NCBI RefSeq assembly: GCF_030272615.1
Contig: NC_081415.1
Span: 262,990,925-263,054,924 of the forward strand
Source: Cryptomeria japonica
Lineage: Eukaryota > Streptophyta > Pinopsida > Cupressales > Cupressaceae
Length of the DNA stretch: 64,000 bases
Direction of reading: 5' to 3'
The translations under genes and the position numbers were made by a program. The notes below the pieces were generated by a model, which was given only the letters and a program-made list of their open reading frames with translations, searched no databases and was not told the DNA's origin. Each line of letters opens with the position of its first letter. The stretch's first letter is position 1. Below, one piece after another: positions 49,003 to 61,530 of the stretch.

Positions 49003-50183
49003 CTCTTATCGCTGGCTCCTAGTTCCGCATTTGATTGTGACATCTCTGGCACTCAAATCGATGCTCTTGGATCAAAATGACCATTTTTATTTGCAGAAGG
49101 CTTTTCAAAATTTCAAACTTGGAGAGGTTAAAATAACTTGAAAATGACACTTGGACCCCTTATATAGTCAAAACCCTAATTTTTCAACTTGCTCCAATGG
49201 ACACGAAAACTATACCCTAAGCTAATTTGCCTATTTTGATTCCATTTTGGGGATCGAAATCGAAATACGAGATCATTCTCCTCATCAATTTTGCACAACT
49301 GAGACCACGTAGTGCTTTTTCATCAAATGCTCATTCTTTTTGCACTCAATTTCACTTCAATCATCGTAAAATCTTCAAATGATCCTCTGACTCATTCTTT
49401 GTGCTCAAATAATTATAATCATAAAAAAATGCCTATAATCATGTACCCTCGCTATCTTTTGATTTCGCTCTGGAGGGGGCATACTCATGACCTTATGACC
49501 TCACATCTTCAATATCGAGAAAATTTTCAAATCTTCATCAAAAGTTGAGCAAAAATCTTTTCAGCTAAAGAAAGTTAAACAAAATCTTATCGCATCTCTT
49601 CTTTATCGCTTCATATCAAGTTGAGATCTCTCAATCATCTGAATCGAATCAATCACTAGGGGCATATCAATTTCATCGCTTCAAATCAAGCTGATATTTA
49701 CCTTCTTCTGAATCAGTCTCTTAACGTTAATCAGTTTCATCACTTTTCATCAAGCTGATTATTCATTTAAACTCAATCAAAAGTTTAAAAGACTATCTTT
49801 GATCACACGCTCAATATAAGCAGGTGTTCAGTTTCATTGTATTAAATCAAGCTGGACAGTTTATCTTCACTCATCATGTCTTGATCAATCAAGTTCAAGA
49901 TCGATTTTATCTTCGCTCACTATGTCTAGTTCAATCAAGTTCTAGATCAGTAAGATTCGCTTCTTGATCCATCAAGTTCAAGTTCAGTATCTTTTCTCTT
50001 CATCGACTCTGGTTTAATCAAGTTCGGGACCGGTTTCGCTTTTAATCAATTTGTTCAGTTTCATTGCTTCAAAACAAACTAAACACCTCGTTCTTTATCT
50101 GGTTCATGATCAATCAAGTTCAAAACTAGTATCTCCTTGATATCAACTATTCTTTGAACCAACGCGCTGCTCGTACATTAATC
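49003..50183 (+). mobile_element. Gypsy internal region upstream of the 3' LTR
   Basis: No coding domain recognised. At about 49590-50150 a diverged tandem motif, ATCAATCAAGTTCAAGATC or ATCAAGCTGA, recurs at intervals of about 40-70 bp. This lies where Gypsy elements have non-coding spacer between pol and the 3' LTR. The inner boundary is uncertain. Confidence 0.45.
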
Positions 50184-50196
50184 AAAGAGGGGAAAA
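50184..50196 (+). other. Polypurine tract
   Basis: AAAGAGGGGAAAA abuts the LTR start TGTAATACCC, the position of the plus-strand primer in LTR retrotransposons. This sets the orientation as plus. Confidence 0.8.
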
Positions 50197-51365
50197 TGTA
50201 ATACCCTAAAAATGCTCATCTAAACCATAGGCCCCTAATCTCGACAACATCACCAAGGTCCTAACCAAATGCAATTAAATCAACTTTGAGCACACAATTA
50301 ATTAATTCTTCAATCATTAAATATCACATGGCAAGTGAATTATTTTATATTAATTAATTAAATCATTCCAAGAAAATCATTTTGATCAATTATCCTGTTT
50401 AATTTATTAAATATCCTAGCATATTTAATTAATTAATAAATTTGCCATTTAATCATAAAAAAGGAATTAATTTATTACAAAAGAGGAATCAAAATGCAAA
50501 GCAAGAGTTAAATTGAAAATAAAAGAAAATAATTGAATTGATAGAGAAATCAAACTTGAGATATTATTTCTTCTTCTAAATTGAGATAACTTGAAATCAG
50601 AAAAGTAATTAATTGATAAATTAATTTTCTCTAAAATTGGAACTCAAAGCTTTTGATAAAGGAAGTTCAATTGCATTAGAAAGACTTTTTTCTTGAATAA
50701 ATCAAAGAAATTGCATGGAATTACCTATTTTTATCACAAGTACATGGAAATAATTGAATTTTATCTCCAATGTAAACTCAAACTTATAATCTGAATGCAT
50801 TTCAATCAAACTATAATTGGAATCTATCTCAAGGTTAACTGAATCTGAATTCTCAATTATTTCAATTATCCTAAATTGTGATTTTTCTTGAACTATCTCA
50901 ATGGCTCATTGCTAATTGATCTTGACTGTTGGTCTCTCTTGTGATTTTTTATAAATTCAGCCTTCATTTCTCATTCAAAACACCCTAGAGATTTATTGTT
51001 ATTATACAGTTTTTGCTTTGGAGTCATTGAAAATATTGTGCTTTCTTTTTTGAGATTATTGCATCTTAGTTTAGCTTTTTTGCCTATTTACTTTAATCAT
51101 GATTGCTTGAATTCATTTAGCTTACTATTCATCCATCTAGTATAATCTTGCATCCATTTAGCTTAAAATCATGCTCATATAGATTAAATCCTTCATTTAG
51201 GTGTTGTCTAGTCACTGGTATTACTTATACAAATCTGAGAGCAATCTAAAATTGCATTTACTAGAAGGGAATAGGCTATTTTGTAATAGTTTATTATTTA
51301 TTGATTATTGATTTACTAAACATGCATCTAATGACTTAATTGAAGTGTTGTGTATTCTAGATACA
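50197..51365 (+). mobile_element. Gypsy-type 3' LTR (TGTAATACCC)
   Basis: It starts TGTAATACCCTAAAAATGC after the polypurine tract. It has an AT-rich stretch (50270-50700), a possible TATA box TTTTATAAATTC near 50948, and an ATCTGAGAGCA motif at about 51227. The likely end is TAGATACA at 51365, about 1.17 kb. Beyond it the sequence is LINE, so the Gypsy element probably inserted into the LINE. The 5' LTR is not in the window. Confidence 0.65.
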
Positions 51366-51960
51366 GATTCTTATTCCACTTTTCACACACATAGTCTCCT
51401 GTTGTTCCAAGTGAATAGACCATTACTAAGCTTGATGTCAACAAGATTCAAGGTTGATATACTATCCCCAAGAAGGAAGAAGGCACCAACCACATAACAC
51501 CACCCTTCTTCTCACTCAACTCTAAGATGGCATTGAAATCACCCACCATAATCCACAGATGAAAAGGAAAAAACCCACACATAAAATAAATATGAGACCA
51601 CAAATTCTTCTTACCCTAAAGGTCAGTGGGGGCATAGATGTTAGTAAGCAAGATATATTCCCTAGTCTCAAGAATAGAGGCAACCTCGGATAAAGATGAT
51701 CTGGAAGAAACCCAACATATAGGGCGAATCCTCAAGGGGTTCCAAAGATAAGCCACACCTCCAGAGGAGCCAAATTCTCCAATACACTAACATTCACTTC
51801 TCCCTCATAGCTTAGGCACCAAACCCAACATACTTTCCACATATAGTTTATTTTCTTGCAAGAAAAGGACATCATGAGAATGACTCCTAATCAATTCCTG
51901 AACAACTTTTTGTCTAGGGCCACTGTTTAATCCACTCACATTCCATGAAAGCACAATCAT
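51366..51960 (-). pseudogene. LINE ORF2 N-terminus: AP-endonuclease fragment
   Basis: On the minus strand from 51960: MIVLSWNVSGLNSG, DVLFLQENKL, GGVAYLWNPL, ILLTNIYAPTD, MVGDFNAIL, then LVDIKLSNGLFTWNNRR near 51385-51440. These are the N-to-C motifs of the apurinic-endonuclease domain of plant LINE ORF2: WN..GL, QE.K (catalytic Glu), GDFN, and the SNG.FTW.N segment. Stops (after VPK and after PTD) and frameshifts show decay. The reverse transcriptase is missing because the Gypsy LTR abuts at 51365. Confidence 0.8.
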
Positions 51961-51999
51961 TTCAGGGGATTAGAAAAATTAGAATCCAGAGTCTTTACT

Positions 52000-53202
52000 G
52001 ACCCCGACTCAACCAAGTTCTCCCCCATCAATTTAATCTTATCCAAGTCCTTTCTGCCAACCTTCGAATTCTTCTCTATTGCACCTTTCTTGATGGCTTT
52101 TTAAAGAAGACCTAGATGTAAAGAGATATTATTACTTTTAACCCTAGTAGAGTCTAATTTTTGTGTTGCAGGAGAAATATCCCCACCAGCTATCTTCATT
52201 TCAACACTAGATATGGGTCCCATCTGAGCCAATACCTACTGATCCATCTCCATATGTTGACTTCCAACCTCCTGCAGACCTTGGGTAGGATCCAAGTTCA
52301 CACTATTAGACATCAACCCTACGACACTATGATCCAAAGGAATCATCCCCAGATTCAACTCCTGCTGACTAAGGTCATCCAAGGCTTTAAATATATTAAA
52401 GGTACCCTCATCTTGACTTTCCTACAAAGACCTCTTTTGACCTTGGTTCCTATTCTTTGTCTTAACTGGGACAAAACCATCAGCACCCACATCCACACTA
52501 GACATGGGAGATTTTCCTCTATCAACCCCATCAAGGTTATGGGACAACTGTTGAGGCTAATGCACAACCAGTTTAGACCTAGGACACTTGCACTGCAAAT
52601 GACCATACTCATGACATAGATGACAACGAAATGGTAGAGTCTCATTATCCAGCTGTTAGACCCAAAAATAAGAGCCCGCACACATATCTATAGCATTTGG
52701 AAAAGGCTTACTAAGATCAATTTCAACACAGATATGAACGAAAGTCATTACCTTTCACCACAGGGTTTGTGATGAAGATCCAATAGGCTTCCCAAGAAAT
52801 GAAGTAAGCATCCACAACACATCCTCTCAACAAAATTCTACCGGATAACGAGGTAGATGAACCCACACTGGGACCCAATTTGGGAGTTTCTCTGAAGGGT
52901 TAAATCCCGCATGCCAAGGTTAATTTGATGAACAACACAACCTGGTTATAAAAGTATGTGCTCCCTTCAAAGACCCTATTGCGATCCTCCATGTAATTAA
53001 ATGTAACCATGAAGTAATTATTTGTAGGCAATATAATATCCATTTCCCCTTCTAGCACCCAAGTCATCTGAGCCCAATTCTCCAGAAGTTGCAATGAGAT
53101 CCTCACACCCAAAAACTTGCAATAAAAAGAATGCTTCGAATAATATTCCACAAGGCATGGCCGTTTGAGCCCACACGCCTTGTATGCAGAGAAAAACCCC
53201 AA
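52000..53202 (-). pseudogene. LINE ORF1: DUF4283 plus CCHC zinc knuckle
   Basis: Minus strand. The N-terminal part (52900-53202) reads ISLQLLENWAQMTWVL, MDIILPTNNYFMVTF, EDRNRVFEGSTYF, matching DUF4283. After a frameshift come PNWVPVWVHLPRYPVEF and ASFLGKPIGSSSQTL-like text, then a CHLCHEYGHLQCKC knuckle (CX2CX4HX4C) at 52584-52625. The order DUF4283 then knuckle is that of plant L1-type LINE ORF1. Upstream sequence is cut at 53226 by the Copia LTR. Several frameshifts; not functional. Confidence 0.8.
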
Positions 53203-53225
53203 AAGAGATTAAGGGTGGGAACCCC

Positions 53226-54412
53226 TGTTACTACTTATCAAATTGCCATTAGTTTCATATCCAAAGTCATACTATATATTCTAGTCGGTTAGTATTACCG
53301 AATCATGCAGTCGGTACACACAGAGAAGTCGGTATGAACAATCTAGTCGGTTACAGAAGAAAGCTGTCACAGAACACAGTATTCACCGAGCTGTTTACCG
53401 AGTAAAGTTTCATGGCTATCAAGTGGTAAAGTTAACTAACCGAGTTGATATTCACTGAGTGAAACGTTTTACTAGATACAATGAACCTAGACATGCACAT
53501 GAAAATGTGTTACAACATCGAGGCACATCTAACCATTTTTGCATTGGAAATTGCATTAGGAGATTGTGTATGATTACAAGGTCAATCTAACCTATGAGAT
53601 ATTTTGTTTAGTTATTCATTCGAAGAATCTTTGTATAAGATCGAAGCAATGAATCAGATCACCGTTGTAAGAGATCTATTTATACAACATGATTCTAGGG
53701 TTAGAAATAAGATATGCAACAAGAGATGTGAGATAACAGTGTTTATACATGAAGGAAGACTATTACAGAGACACAGAGAGGTCACCGAGAAGGTTATCAA
53801 TGAATAGTCGAAGAACAGAGTAAATAGAAGGGTTTATCGAGTTTCATTATGGGTTACCGAGGTATGCTACAAGCTAGGTAATCTTATTCAGAGCACATTG
53901 AATCTTCTTTAGCATTTCAGATGTAAAGTTGCAGATATTTGTAATGATTTTATTGTAATATTTTGAAGTTGTAAGAGAAACCTTTAACAGGGTAAAAGAC
54001 TCTAACCAAGTCTATAAATTGTAAATCCTTTAACCAGGTGCTACACTTATATAGTGTTGTAAAAATCCTTTAGTAAGGTAGATCTAACTAATCTTGATAC
54101 TCCTAACAGGGTAAGCTATCAGAAATAGCTAAATGTAGCTCTAACCGAGCATTCTTTATTATTGCAGTAGTGAAGTTGTGGGTGCCATCCCCACCATAGT
54201 TTTTCTCTCTAACCAAGAGTTTCTGCGTGACCAAAATATATGTGTTATGGAGTGAATCATGTATGATTGTTATCTGTTGATTTTAGTTTTATTTTATGTT
54301 ACTGCACTATTCTATCTATGCATAACAGTAAGGATATTATTAGAGAAAAGTTTTGGAGTACTGATTCACCCCTCCCCGCTCAGTGCATTAGCTTTCCATA
54401 TTGGGCCTAACA
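53226..54412 (+). mobile_element. Copia-type 5' LTR
   Basis: It starts TGTTACTACTTATC and ends GGGCCTAACA, 1,187 bp, followed by a canonical primer-binding site. CGGTTA/ACCGAG motifs recur throughout, as in the LTR at 23438, so the two belong to related families. The 3' LTR was not found. Confidence 0.75.
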
Positions 54413-54414
54413 AT

Positions 54415-54426
54415 TGGTATCAGAGC
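54415..54426 (+). other. Copia primer-binding site
   Basis: TGGTATCAGAGC, the standard Copia site complementary to initiator-Met tRNA, 2 bp after the LTR end. Confidence 0.9.
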
Positions 54427-54474
54427 TTGAATCTTGGAAAAGGGTTTAACTACCTAAAGAGAAATATCTTAGCA

Positions 54475-55100
54475 ATGGAAGGCTACAAACAATCTTGGAG
54501 GATTGTGCATCTTCAAGAAGAGCTGGATAATGCAAATCAAGTGATTGTAGACATGCAGAGGCAAATGCAAAAATCTCTGAAAGTAAGGAGAAGATTATCT
54601 GATGACTTGCAGGATTCTCAAGAGCTAGTGGAACAAATCGAGACATCATCTGAGAACAGTATATCTGAAGAGATTGAAGAAATGATTGGAATGTTGAAAG
54701 AAAAGAATAAAGCATTGGTTGATCAACTAAAAGCAATAAAAGAGAAAATGAACATTTCAGTACACAAATGACTGAAAATCTAGATGCATTAAGGATAGCT
54801 GAGGATAAAGCAAGAGATCTTCAAAGAGAGAAACAACAACTTGAAGCTCTAGTATCTGATAAGGATGATGAAATCATAAGGTTAACTGGTATTCAACAAA
54901 ATATGATAGATCAACTAGGTTATGCATATCATGAAGCAATTCTAAAGAATGATGAAAATCAATCATTGAAACTTGAAGTATCAAGGTTGACTGGTGAACT
55001 TGAAACTGAGAAGAAATCCAAAGAATCATTGGAGAAAAGTTATGAAGCATCAAAGATGTTGGATGAGCAACTGAATAACTATTTGATCCCAAATAAATAA
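54475..55100 (+). pseudogene. Coiled-coil ORF at the gag position of a Copia element, frameshifted
   Basis: The ATG at 54475 lies about 50 bp after the primer-binding site. The product reads MEGYKQSWRIVHLQEELDN, followed by heptad-rich helix (HLQEELDNANQVIVDMQRQM, EEIEEMIGMLKEKNKALVDQ). One frame ends at 54771 and the coil continues in another frame from about 54768 to 55100 (LQREKQQLEALVSDKDDEI, LKLEVSRLTGELETEKK), consistent with one small indel near 54745-54770. No capsid signature, zinc knuckle or protease is visible before the (AT)n at 55117. Instead of the usual Copia gag fold it is almost all coiled coil, which is odd. Confidence 0.6.
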
Positions 55101-55113
55101 AGAAATTAAACCA

Positions 55114-55116
<3 letters not shown>

Positions 55117-55145
<29 letters not shown>
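55117..55145. repeat. (AT)n microsatellite at the Copia/element 1 boundary
   Basis: About 28 bp of AT; coding similarity ends just before it and element 1 sequence follows. Confidence 0.8.
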
Positions 55146-55149
<4 letters not shown>

Positions 55150-55399
55150 CCTATAAAATTTATACATATGCTTATGAAGATATTCCAAGGAGAAAAGAGG
55201 GGGGTTTTATTTTATTTTAACTATTAACCCCTTTTTAAACCACTCCCACACACATTCATCTCTTATGTTAAAATCTAAGTGTGCTTGCCCTAACCCGAAA
55301 CTAGGGTTAGGGCAAATATGTTAACTTCTATTATCTTTTGTTTTTGAGTGTTGTGTGTGTGTGTAACTTCTTTTATTTTATTTTATTTTTGTGTGTGTG

Positions 55400-55760
55400 T
55401 GTGCAGGTGTGGACGCAACCAAAGGAGGGAGCGACGCCCGTTTTTTTTGTTCCCGGTGGCACGCAAGGCCGACCGAACTGTTTCATGGCAGAGGAAAGAA
55501 GAGAGCCGAGCGGGGGAGGGGTTTTTTTATTGTCAGCGGGCGTGGGAGGAGACGGCGCGGGGGTACCGTGGGCTGCGGACAGCGCCGCCCACCGTCTGCG
55601 GCACCCGCAAGCTGCGGACAACGCTGCCCACAGTCTGTGGATGTCACCGCCCATAGCTGCGGGTTCCGCAGCTTGTGGATGGCGCCGCCCACAACTGTGG
55701 GCTCTCGCAGACTATGGGCGCTGCCGCCCAAGGCTACGGTCCCCCAAACATGCAACCCAA
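55400..55760. repeat. GC-rich block with short tandem repeats in element 1
   Basis: Units of about 35-40 bp carry GCTGCGGACARCGCYGCCCA and close variants, repeated four to five times with decay. It is not the same sequence as the 82-bp repeat of element 2 but lies in the same place of a related LTR. Frames open in several directions here are not genes. Confidence 0.75.
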
Positions 55761-55969
55761 AATATATTTTTTAAAAAAACCTCTCTTTTCTGGTAGATTA
55801 ACATGTGAAATACTTTATTTTTTAAAAATTTTATTTCTCTATTTTTATATTTATATATATATATATATTTTCATATATATATGTAAATATATATAATATA
55901 AAGGTAAGAAGTATATATAGTTTTATTTTGAGATGGGCAGATTTTCACATATAAAGAATAATTGATATA

Positions 55970-55979
55970 CATACATACA

Positions 55980-56050
<71 letters not shown>
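55970..56050. repeat. (ATAC)n then (AT)n microsatellite at the edge of the right-only block
   Basis: About nine ATAC units followed by about 40 bp of AT; arm homology resumes at GAATGACTTATTT (56051). Confidence 0.9.
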
Positions 56051-56053
<3 letters not shown>

Positions 56054-56156
56054 TGACTTATTTAACAAGATGATTAATTTTCTCTTCTTTTTTTTGTATT
56101 ATTTAAACTGCAAATACATCACTGTTTTTTTTTTATAAACAGATTTTCAAAATAAT

Positions 56157-56157
56157 G

Positions 56158-56217
<60 letters not shown>
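56157..56217. repeat. (AT)n microsatellite, expanded right copy
   Basis: About 60 bp of AT versus about 20 bp at 7740-7760. Confidence 0.9.
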
Positions 56218-56221
<4 letters not shown>

Positions 56222-59002
56222 GTATTACCATTTATAACTCATTTGGGCCAGCTTGGGAGGTTATTATTCTTGTGCATCTTTTAAATGCATGCAAAGAATT
56301 TTCTAATACTTATTGCAGATTGGATAATGAGGAAAATATATTCTTTTATTTTCTAAATACGGTTGAAGTAACATATGTTGAATATTCTATTTTTTTTTGT
56401 TTAAGATCTAACAATCTGCAACTAATATCTACAATGCTTAGCAACTTAAAATATAACCATTCTTTTTGTAATCAAATTAAATCTAAGAACTAAATGCTAA
56501 TCTTTCCTTTTGATTCAATAAGCTACTATCTTACGATTTGTTTTCTGCATTAAATGAAAAAATAATGACAGTTTCCTTTTATTTGCAGCAGCATTAATAT
56601 AGCTAAATGAACATGAAGAAACAGAAATAAATTTTCATTTGCCAAATAAACATAAATGCAACAACATCATTTTTTTTTTTGAAGATTTAAATACAAACTA
56701 GTTCATTTCCTCTTCCTTTTGCAAAACTAACCAAGTAGGGGAAAAATATATATTTCTTTAGCAAATGTAAATACAAAGTATATATGAATGCAAATGGTTT
56801 TGGAAATAAAACAACAATATTTTCCTTTCCATGGTAATAGGAATACATTTCTTTTCTTTTGGTAAATAAATACAACAATGGCTCTTTTTTTTTTTCTTTA
56901 CAAACTTCAATATAAAATACATTTGTCATTTAAACTTTTCTGCAACATTAAATAGCAACAACATTCTTTATTTCTTCCTTTCCCATCCCAAGCAACCTGT
57001 AATAAAGCACAACTTGACCATGGAGAGCTCACCTCCTAGCCTAGGCTTACTAGAAGCCACCCCTGAGCTTGGAGAACCAAGCACTAGACGGGTTACAAAC
57101 AAGCAAACAACACAACAAATAGGGCAAACACTCAACATGCATCTTCCCATCCCAAGCTACACTTTCACCACATCTTGTGATGATCTTTCCACGGGTGGAA
57201 GTGGACCAAGTACCATTGGAGAGATTGCAAGCCAAAAATTACAACTCAAGCCACCTCATGGCAATACAAAATACAACAAAGATACATCTCCATACCTTAT
57301 GCCCCCCAAAGGCTCAAGGCCATATTTTCTCCCCTTATGACCCCCAAATGCATACACAAGGCTATGCAGCAAGGGTCACAAAGGACACCCTTGAGATCAC
57401 TCTCTTTAAGGAGAGCCTCTCACCCAAGGCTGTCATACTTCTTCCACCCCAAGACCATCCTACTCCCCCAAGAGTAGGAGATCTTGGACACTCCCAAAAC
57501 AAGAACACATAAACAAAACATAGAAATGAAAACTTGCATTTTTATTTTTTTTACAACAATTTACATAAACACATCTCTTTCAACAAGCATTTCTTTCCTT
57601 AAACAAAACAACATAAACAACACAAATAAGAGGAAACAAAACCAACCTTATTTTGCCAATAGGTATGTTAGATTTAGTTGGGGATGAGCTGCCCAAATCC
57701 ACACAAACTTTTCACCAATCTTCCCCAAGAATTCTATTCTACAACTAATTTTTCAAACAAATGCATAATCTCCAACAATGGAGAGTGGGTGATTACTCAC
57801 TAAGTCCCTAATCCTTGCCTAAGAAGGCTCCTCACACACTTCCCAACCCCTTGGGTGAGGTGAGAGTTCCCATTGGTTGCTCTTCCCAAACTCTTACACA
57901 TTACTAAAACTGGAAAGGGAAAAGGTGAGAGAAGATGGGGAAGAGAGTTTGACATCAAAAGGGAAGGTTGTCTATCCTAGGAGGAACTTTCTAAGTTGAA
58001 TTTTCGCTCACCTTGGAAAAACCACTTTTTGAGGTGACTAAACAGTCACATGGGAGTAGTCACATGTTTCAAAATACCCCTAACCCATAGGTATACCCTT
58101 TGGACCTTTGGAAAAGCCCTAAAACTGACCCTAGGAGTCCTTTTAACCCCTTAGAAACCCAACTGAAGTTTACCTACGGGTCAAACTTGAGTTGACCACT
58201 CCCAAGACTCCCTACCCAAGGCAAATTTGGGACCACACTCATGTGTTTGAATGGCTTTGGTAGAAACAAAACTCCCTCCAAGAGAGAAGTCAAAAACAAT
58301 GACACTAATCCGCACATGTGTCAAGTGACACAATAAAATGCAATATAAAAATCACACATGAAATTTGTCTCTTGTAGGATTACAGATATACATAAAAATT
58401 AATTTTAACACCCAAGCATCATACACTTCACAAATAAAATACATTACAAACGGGGTGTTGTCTCTCCAAATAGACAACCCCTGGCTTAACAAACGTACAT
58501 TGGTCTAGGTTTGGTTCTCCATATAAATTCCATGGTCACATGGATAATTTTCCTACGCATCTCAATTAACACATTAGTAATTCCAAATAATCACAATTAT
58601 ACATAATTAAATACATGGATTTCATTGCACATCAAACACTCATACATTTGGCAACAATAATTCAATATCTCATTCATTCAAATTCGATTCCACATAAGCA
58701 ATTAACATAATTCTCAAAATTGAACCATTCATAAAATAAGCATCATTTTCCTATCATCAAAAATGAAGTCCTGAAATTCCAATAATGACATTCACCATTT
58801 CAAAATAATTCTATTCTAGCAACATATATAGTTCTATAATCATCATGCATAAAGTAAAGCATCAACATATGTCAATGTGATCCAAATCATGGAATCATAT
58901 AAGTTCTAAATCCATAAAGCATAAAATAAAGCATCTACAATAGTCTCAATATGCAAATAACTGAAAATGTCAAACTGCGTCGGGGTAGGGCCTCACATAT
59001 TC

Positions 59003-60415
59003 TTTCTTCTTCCAACGTGACTCTTCTGAGTATGTTTGTCCTTAAATATCAATAGCACTGGCTTCATTGACAAGACAATGTGTTCATATTGGGGGGTTTA
59101 ATATCCAGAAATCGAAAACAATATATTATCTATTTGGTGAAAATAGAAGGTTTTTTTAATTTGAGCTAAGAAAAATATTATATTTGGTGAAAATAGAGGG
59201 GGTTTTAATTCGGGCTATGTATTGGGAGGGGTGACAAAAAATGAGTTTAGGGCAATATTTTTTTTAAATAGGGGGATTCTTTAGTATGCCATGAACACAC
59301 ATGATATAACCCAGGTTCACTAAGTGAAGCCCCCATGAGTCTTCTACCTCTTCTTGTTTGTGTAATTCCTCAACAATTTTGTGAAATGTCAAACATCTTT
59401 TTCTATGTTTAGAGTTCCAAGTATTTTTTTCATTAAAACATATGTAATATCAAATCCCTAATTCTCTCTACTATTTTCGTATAGTTACCCCATGTTTACA
59501 TGCAGCTCCTTAATTCTTTTTTCTACTTAAATTTAAGCAAATAAGTGTTCCATACAATTTTAAAATTGTGAAAAATAAAATATTTCTCTATTTTGGTGGA
59601 GCGGTTATTGTTTAGGAATTAGAAATAAGCTATGGAAGAAAAGGGGGACTACAAATAAGAAACTGCATATTAACAAATTAGAAATAAGCTATGGAAGTAA
59701 AGGGGGGCTAGAAATAAGCAACAACAACATATTAACAAAAATGTTGGGTCGCTCCAAAATTTATTTTTCTTTTTTTTAAGCAATTTATTTATATTTTTTT
59801 TTCAAATTTTGAGTCCACAAATTATTATTAATACTATTAATACAAAGTTAAGATGCTTGAGTTAAAAATAAGTAGAAAAGATAAATATTCATGGGGCTAG
59901 CTACTCCACAAATAATTCCTAATAAATATTGAGTAGCGTTTGCTAGCCAAAGTAAGCTAAGCAACCACATGGGAACATGCCCTTACTGTTCCTATCAAAC
60001 TGGATTTTCCTCCGACTTCTCCCAACAATTGAGCAATTAAGGTACATGCGGCGATTGAACTCTTGTTTTTTATTAATTAAAGTATTGGTATTAAATTTTG
60101 ATAAAATAAGAAGTTGGGAAGAGATCATATGTTAAAAAAATTCAAGTGTTTTGCAAGATGAACTTGTGTCAAAACCACGTATCTATATTCTTTTATGAAT
60201 TTGGAAAAAATGTAAGTGTTTTGTTGGAGGTAGATGACTAGAAAACCTTGAGATATTCTTTTAAGCAATTGGGGTAAGTGTGAAGGTTTAAAAGTCTGGA
60301 TCAATTTGAAACAATCTTGTAAATTGTGCAAAAGGAAGTTTCAAGTTGAGATGAAGAAATAGTAAGATCAAATTTTATAAGTTATGCATATCATTTATAA
60401 GTCTTTAATTTTTTT
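59003..60415. other. AT-rich intergenic stretch, right copy
   Basis: Partner of 3551-4963. No gene; the 61-bp tandem duplication lies at about 59620-59740. Short ORFs 59943-60128 and 60125-60331 (minus) mirror the left ones and have no motif. Confidence 0.45.
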
Positions 60416-61530
60416 TGTCACGAACCGTACTTTCAATAATATGTTATTAAGAAAATAATGAAGGCTTTTTATTTTGAATAGAAATTGAAATGAATATGAA
60501 TGTCTATTTCGATGATAATGCAATTTGTATGCAAATAATAAGATGATTTATGTACTTTATTTATGCAATATGCAATTAGATGGCTAGTATTATCTTTATT
60601 GGGGATTGTCATTACCAATGAACTATTGAGTGCAAGTGATGTAGGGACAGGTGAATGAAAATGAAGGCGAGAATAGGACTCAGGTAGAGTTGTTTTAACT
60701 TATGACTTCGGTAGACTAGAGGAATCTCACACACCACAGTAGAAAAGTTTGCTTGTGCATTTGTGACTTCGTCGATGCATTATTTTGAATAAAATGATTT
60801 GAGTAATTGGTATTCGTTATATTGATTTCATCTATAAAAGTGAAAATTAGTTGGATATTTAGAGTTAAGAAATATATCGACTTAACGTTCTTATTAAAGA
60901 TGATTTAGTGTTCTAGCATAAGAGAATGCAAATATAATTTTTGTTTATGATTGATGTGTTTACAATTATATGGAGTTTTTATGCATGAAATTTCGATAAT
61001 TGTTTTATAATTTATGTGGTACAATAATCTTGTCAATTTGAAATGATAGTTTATAAGTGCGCATGAATATATATTATCATATTTATTTTAAACCTTTTTA
61101 CAAATAGAAATTAGACGTTATTTATATATATATATGTAATTAATTTATTAAATATCTTAAATGTTTTAATTAGGTTTTCTTTTTAAACATTTAATAATTA
61201 AATGCAATGTATATATTATTAAATATAAAACTGTTTGTATTAACATGATTTATGCGATGAATATTATTGTTTATGCAAAGGTGGGGGGTTGGTTATCGAC
61301 TACTAGAAGTTGATAGTCGAGTTATCCTAATGGTAGTCAACTCCTTCCACACGGTGGCACGCGACCTTTGGGGGGGGGAGGGGGCGATTTGGTACGTAGT
61401 GCCCTTGGAATATCAAACCTACAGTTAAATTCCCTATCTCATGGTGGCAGTAGTCGACTTGGCACGTAGTCCTCCGCGTGGTAAAGACTGCAGTTAACTC
61501 CTCCTTCCCACGGTGTTAGCTGTGAAGTCG
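60416..61530 (+). mobile_element. Gypsy-type LTR start (TGTCACGAACCG), right copy
   Basis: Partner of 2430-3550: TG start at 60416, AT-rich stretch, then the GC-rich repeat at about 61275-61525. No end or target duplication found. Confidence 0.45.

Larger units (their letters stand above)
55150..58997 (+). mobile_element. Element 1: long Gypsy-type LTR, right copy, 5'-truncated
   Basis: It ends GGGCCTCACA at 58997, followed by TATTC. From 58997 back to 57000 it matches the terminal 2 kb of element 2. Further back come AT-rich text with (AT)n at 56157-56217 and a GC-rich block (55400-55760), the same order as in element 2. The TG start is missing, replaced by the Copia fragment at the AT tract. 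Only the part from about 56050 to 58997 has a left-arm partner. Confidence 0.65.

Noticed and set aside
55871-56068. Tyr-Ile repeat ORFs in AT and ATAC microsatellites
   Set aside because: Products of simple repeats without coding support.
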